Source: Christensenella sp. UBA4626
GTDB lineage: Bacteria > Bacillota > Clostridia > Christensenellales > UBA1242
Direction: 5' to 3'
Assembly: GCA_002406115.1 (NCBI GenBank)
Contig: DHNC01000004.1
Coordinates: 1-24,422 of the forward strand
DNA length: 24,422 nt
Notes under the pieces: model-generated
Told to the model about the DNA's origin: nothing
The model's database searches: none
The model's input: only the letters and a program-made list of their open reading frames with translations
Part shown: in pieces, positions 22,224-24,422 of the stretch
How positions within the stretch are numbered: the stretch's first letter is position 1
Layout of the letters: every line of letters begins with the position of its first letter
Program-made: the position numbers and the translations under genes

Positions 22224-24422
22224 TTAAACGACGATGTTAAATATTCTTCCTGGCACATAAATGATTTTTTTGTAGCCAGCGGCAACATAAGATTGAACTT
22301 CTGCCAATGCTTTAGCCTTGATTTCATCCTCTGTTGCGGATTTTGAAACGGTAATTTTGCCACGGAACTTGCCGTTGACTTGAATTGGAATTTCCACCGT
22401 ATCGACAATCATTTTGCTTTCGTCAAAACTAGGCCATGGTTCGTAAGCAATTGTGTTGTCATGACCCAAAAATTGCCACAATTCCTCAGTTATGCAAGGG
22501 CAAATTGGGTTAAGGAGTTTTACAAAGCCTTCTGCCATTGTTTTTGGCAAAGTTTCTTCTTTTGCCAAGGCGTTTACAAATATCATCATTTGGCTGATTG
22601 CCGTATTAAAGTTAAGTGTTTCGTAATCCGAAGTCACTTTTTTAACGGTTACATTGTAAATAGCATCCAAATTGGCATTTTCGCCGTCAATAATTTGTTT
22701 TTCGTGAAGCAGACGCCAAACTCTATCCAAAAATTTGCGAGAGCCGTTTACACCGTTGTCGTCCCAAGGTTTGCTTTCTTGAAGAGGTCCCATAAACATT
22801 TCGTAAAGACGCAAAGTGTCTGCCCCGTATTTTGCAACAATCACATTTGGGTCGACCACAAATTGAGGGTAGCGTTTGCCCATTTTTATGCCATTTGCAC
22901 CCAAAATCATGCCCTGGTGAACAAGTTTTTTGAAAGGTTCTTTAACTGGCACAAGCCCTTTGTCAAACAAATAGTTGTTCCACATACGTGAATAAAGCAA
23001 ATGTCCGACTGCGTGCTCTGGCCCGCCGACATAAAGGTCAACTGGCATCCAATGTTTAAGCAACTCCTGATTTGCAAACTCTTTGTCGTTATGCGGATCA
23101 ATGTATCGCAAATAATACCAACTTGACCCCGCACTGCCTGGCATTGTGTTTGTCTCACGCTTTGCTGGCTTTCCGTCAACTGTGACATTCACCCACCAAT
23201 CCGCTTTTGCAAGAGGACTGTTACCGTCTTTTGCCGGCTTGTAATCATCCAACTCAGGCAGAACCACAGGCAATTCGCTGTCATCAACTGCTTTTGTTGA
23301 GCCGTCAGCAAAATGTACAATTGGCACAGGTTCGCCCCAATAACGTTGACGCGCAAAAATCCATTCACGCAATTTGTAATTGACAGTTTTCCTAGCGACG
23401 CCCATTTTTACAAGTTTATCCGTTATGGCATCTTTTGCTTGCTCAACTGTCAAGCCAGAAAATTCTTCGCTGTTTATCAACTTGCAGCCTTTGCCCAAAT
23501 AATCTTGTTTTTCAAAAGCGTGTTTTGTCACATCCGCACCGTCAATCACTTGAATCATAGGTATGTTGTGTGCAATTGCATATTCAAAATCTCGTTGGTC
23601 ATGTGTTGGAACAGCCATAACCGCACCAGTGCCGTAACTAGCAAGCACAAAATCGCCCGCAAACACTGGCACTTGCTTGCCGTTGACAGGATTTATTGCA
23701 AAAATGCCTTCCAATTTAACACCAGTTTTGCCTTTGTTGAGTTCGGTGCGTTCCAAATCGCTCAATTTTTCCGTTTGACGGCGATATTCTTCCACATCTG
23801 CCCAGTTTTTGATGCGAGGTTTAAGGCTATCCACCAATTTGCTGTCAGGTGCCACAACCATAAAGGTTATGCCGTAAATTGTTTCGATACAAGTGGTGAA
23901 AATAGAAAATTTTCCGCCACCGACAATCTCAAAGTCCACTTCAACGCCAATTGATTTGCCAATACGGTTGCGTTGCATTGCTTTGGTGGATTCTGGCCAG
24001 TCAATAGTGTCCAGACCTGCAAGCAATTTTTCGGCATACTTTGGCATATCAATCACCCATTGTTTCATGTTCTTTTTAACAACAGGATAACCGCCACGTT
24101 CACTTTTGCCGTCCACAATTTCGTCGTTGGCAAGCACGCAGCCAAGTTCTTCACACCAGTTGACAGGCATATCCACACATTTTGCAAGCCCGTCGTTATA
24201 CATTTGCTTAAAAATCCATTGCGTCCATTTATAAAACTTTGGGTCGCTTGTGCGGATTTCCCTATCCCAGTCATAGGATAAACCGATATTTTTAAGTTGT
24301 TCGGTGAAAATTTTTATATTCTTTTCGGTGAATATCACAGGATTGTTGCCCGTGTCAATCGCATATTGTTCAGCAGGCAAACCAAAACTGTCATATCCCA
24401 TTGGGTGCAAAACATTGTAGCC
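22224..24422 (-). CDS. leuS: Leucyl-tRNA synthetase LeuS (N-terminus outside window)
   Basis: About 732 residues are visible; the frame runs off the right edge, so the HIGH motif is missing. It begins with GYNVLHPMGYDSFGLPAEQYA, the segment right after HIGH (quoted here to its first 20 residues plus Ala). The CP1 editing domain is present, with FTTCIETIYGITF where most LeuRS have TTRPDT, and GTGAVMAVPTHDQRDFEYA with the conserved Asp. The catalytic 'KMSKS' loop reads IKMGKRYPQFVVDP, keeping both Lys. GGPEHAVGHLLYSRMW and the C-terminal anticodon-binding and small C-terminal domains (FRGKITVSKSATEDEIKAKA) complete it. It charges tRNA-Leu with leucine. It is followed directly by the tRNA-Ser promoter; no terminator is seen between. 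Confidence 0.95.
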   Translation of the reverse strand, partial: GYNVLHPMGYDSFGLPAEQYAIDTGNNPVIFTEKNIKIFTEQLKNIGLSYDWDREIRTSDPKFYKWTQWIFKQMYNDGLAKCVDMPVNWCEELGCVLANDEIVDGKSERGGYPVVKKNMKQWVIDMPKYAEKLLAGLDTIDWPESTKAMQRNRIGKSIGVEVDFEIVGGGKFSIFTTCIETIYGITFMVVAPDSKLVDSLKPRIKNWADVEEYRRQTEKLSDLERTELNKGKTGVKLEGIFAINPVNGKQVPVFAGDFVLASYGTGAVMAVPTHDQRDFEYAIAHNIPMIQVIDGADVTKHAFEKQDYLGKGCKLINSEEFSGLTVEQAKDAITDKLVKMGVARKTVNYKLREWIFARQRYWGEPVPIVHFADGSTKAVDDSELPVVLPELDDYKPAKDGNSPLAKADWWVNVTVDGKPAKRETNTMPGSAGSSWYYLRYIDPHNDKEFANQELLKHWMPVDLYVGGPEHAVGHLLYSRMWNNYLFDKGLVPVKEPFKKLVHQGMILGANGIKMGKRYPQFVVDPNVIVAKYGADTLRLYEMFMGPLQESKPWDDNGVNGSRKFLDRVWRLLHEKQIIDGENANLDAIYNVTVKKVTSDYETLNFNTAISQMMIFVNALAKEETLPKTMAEGFVKLLNPICPCITEELWQFLGHDNTIAYEPWPSFDESKMIVDTVEIPIQVNGKFRGKITVSKSATEDEIKAKALAEVQSYVAAGYKKIIYVPGRIFNIVV

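Noticed and set aside
22224..24422. Long plus-strand open frames (22380-22991, 23313-23954)
   Set aside because: They lie opposite leuS, which has family motifs throughout. Their products are rich in Phe, His and Cys, as expected for antisense of AT-rich genes.

Overview
The window is A+T-rich DNA with bacterial gene density. It looks like a chromosomal segment from an uncultured, Clostridia-like member of the Bacillota. The reasons are a full-length SpoIIE, the pair DnaD-like protein plus DnaI-type helicase loader, spoIIE close to tilS (the same order of neighbours as near spoIIE in Bacillus), and sigma-A-type promoters. No phage, plasmid, transposase or CRISPR genes are visible. The species cannot be named from the sequence alone.

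Layout, left to right. Positions 1-715 (minus, cut by the window edge) hold a protein related to the zinc-type macrodomain ADP-ribose hydrolases but without their catalytic motifs. It is divergent from a GT-A glycosyltransferase with TPR-like C-terminus (807-1994). A two-gene heterodimeric ABC exporter operon (5621 down to 2137, minus) follows, then a secreted M1-family metallopeptidase lipoprotein (7371-5860, minus). A replication-initiation operon (7567-9913, plus) encodes a protein with four DnaD/DnaB_2-like modules and a DnaC/DnaI AAA+ loader; three DnaA-box-like sites lie just upstream of its promoter. Next on the minus strand come a zinc-ribbon membrane protein, tilS and spoIIE. The 3' end of spoIIE has been amplified into three 63-bp tandem copies. 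Positions 14748-16662 hold a CrtO-like membrane acyltransferase divergent from a GT4 glycosyltransferase, probably glycolipid genes. Then come a lipoprotein with an RsgI-like N-terminus, an acyl-ACP thioesterase, an orphan 185-aa protein, a LysR regulator, a peptidase E-like protein, tRNA-Ser(GGA) with a truncated second copy upstream, and the 5'-truncated leuS at the right edge.

How the genes relate. Most are housekeeping functions: tRNA charging and modification, replication initiation, sporulation, envelope glycolipids and lipoproteins, and export. Nearly every transcription unit ends in a readable intrinsic terminator, and many start at a readable promoter.

The most unusual signals are these. 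(1) Six genes have a -10 box only 5 or 6 nt before the start codon and no Shine-Dalgarno, so their mRNAs are probably leaderless, while other genes here have good ribosome binding sites. (2) The spoIIE-end tandem repeats differ from each other only at synonymous third positions of the spoIIE frame although two copies lie after the stop codon. (3) A consensus promoter right after leuS drives a hairpin-rich leader containing a 5' fragment of tRNA-Ser upstream of the intact gene. (4) A related AT-rich segment recurs beside several terminators.
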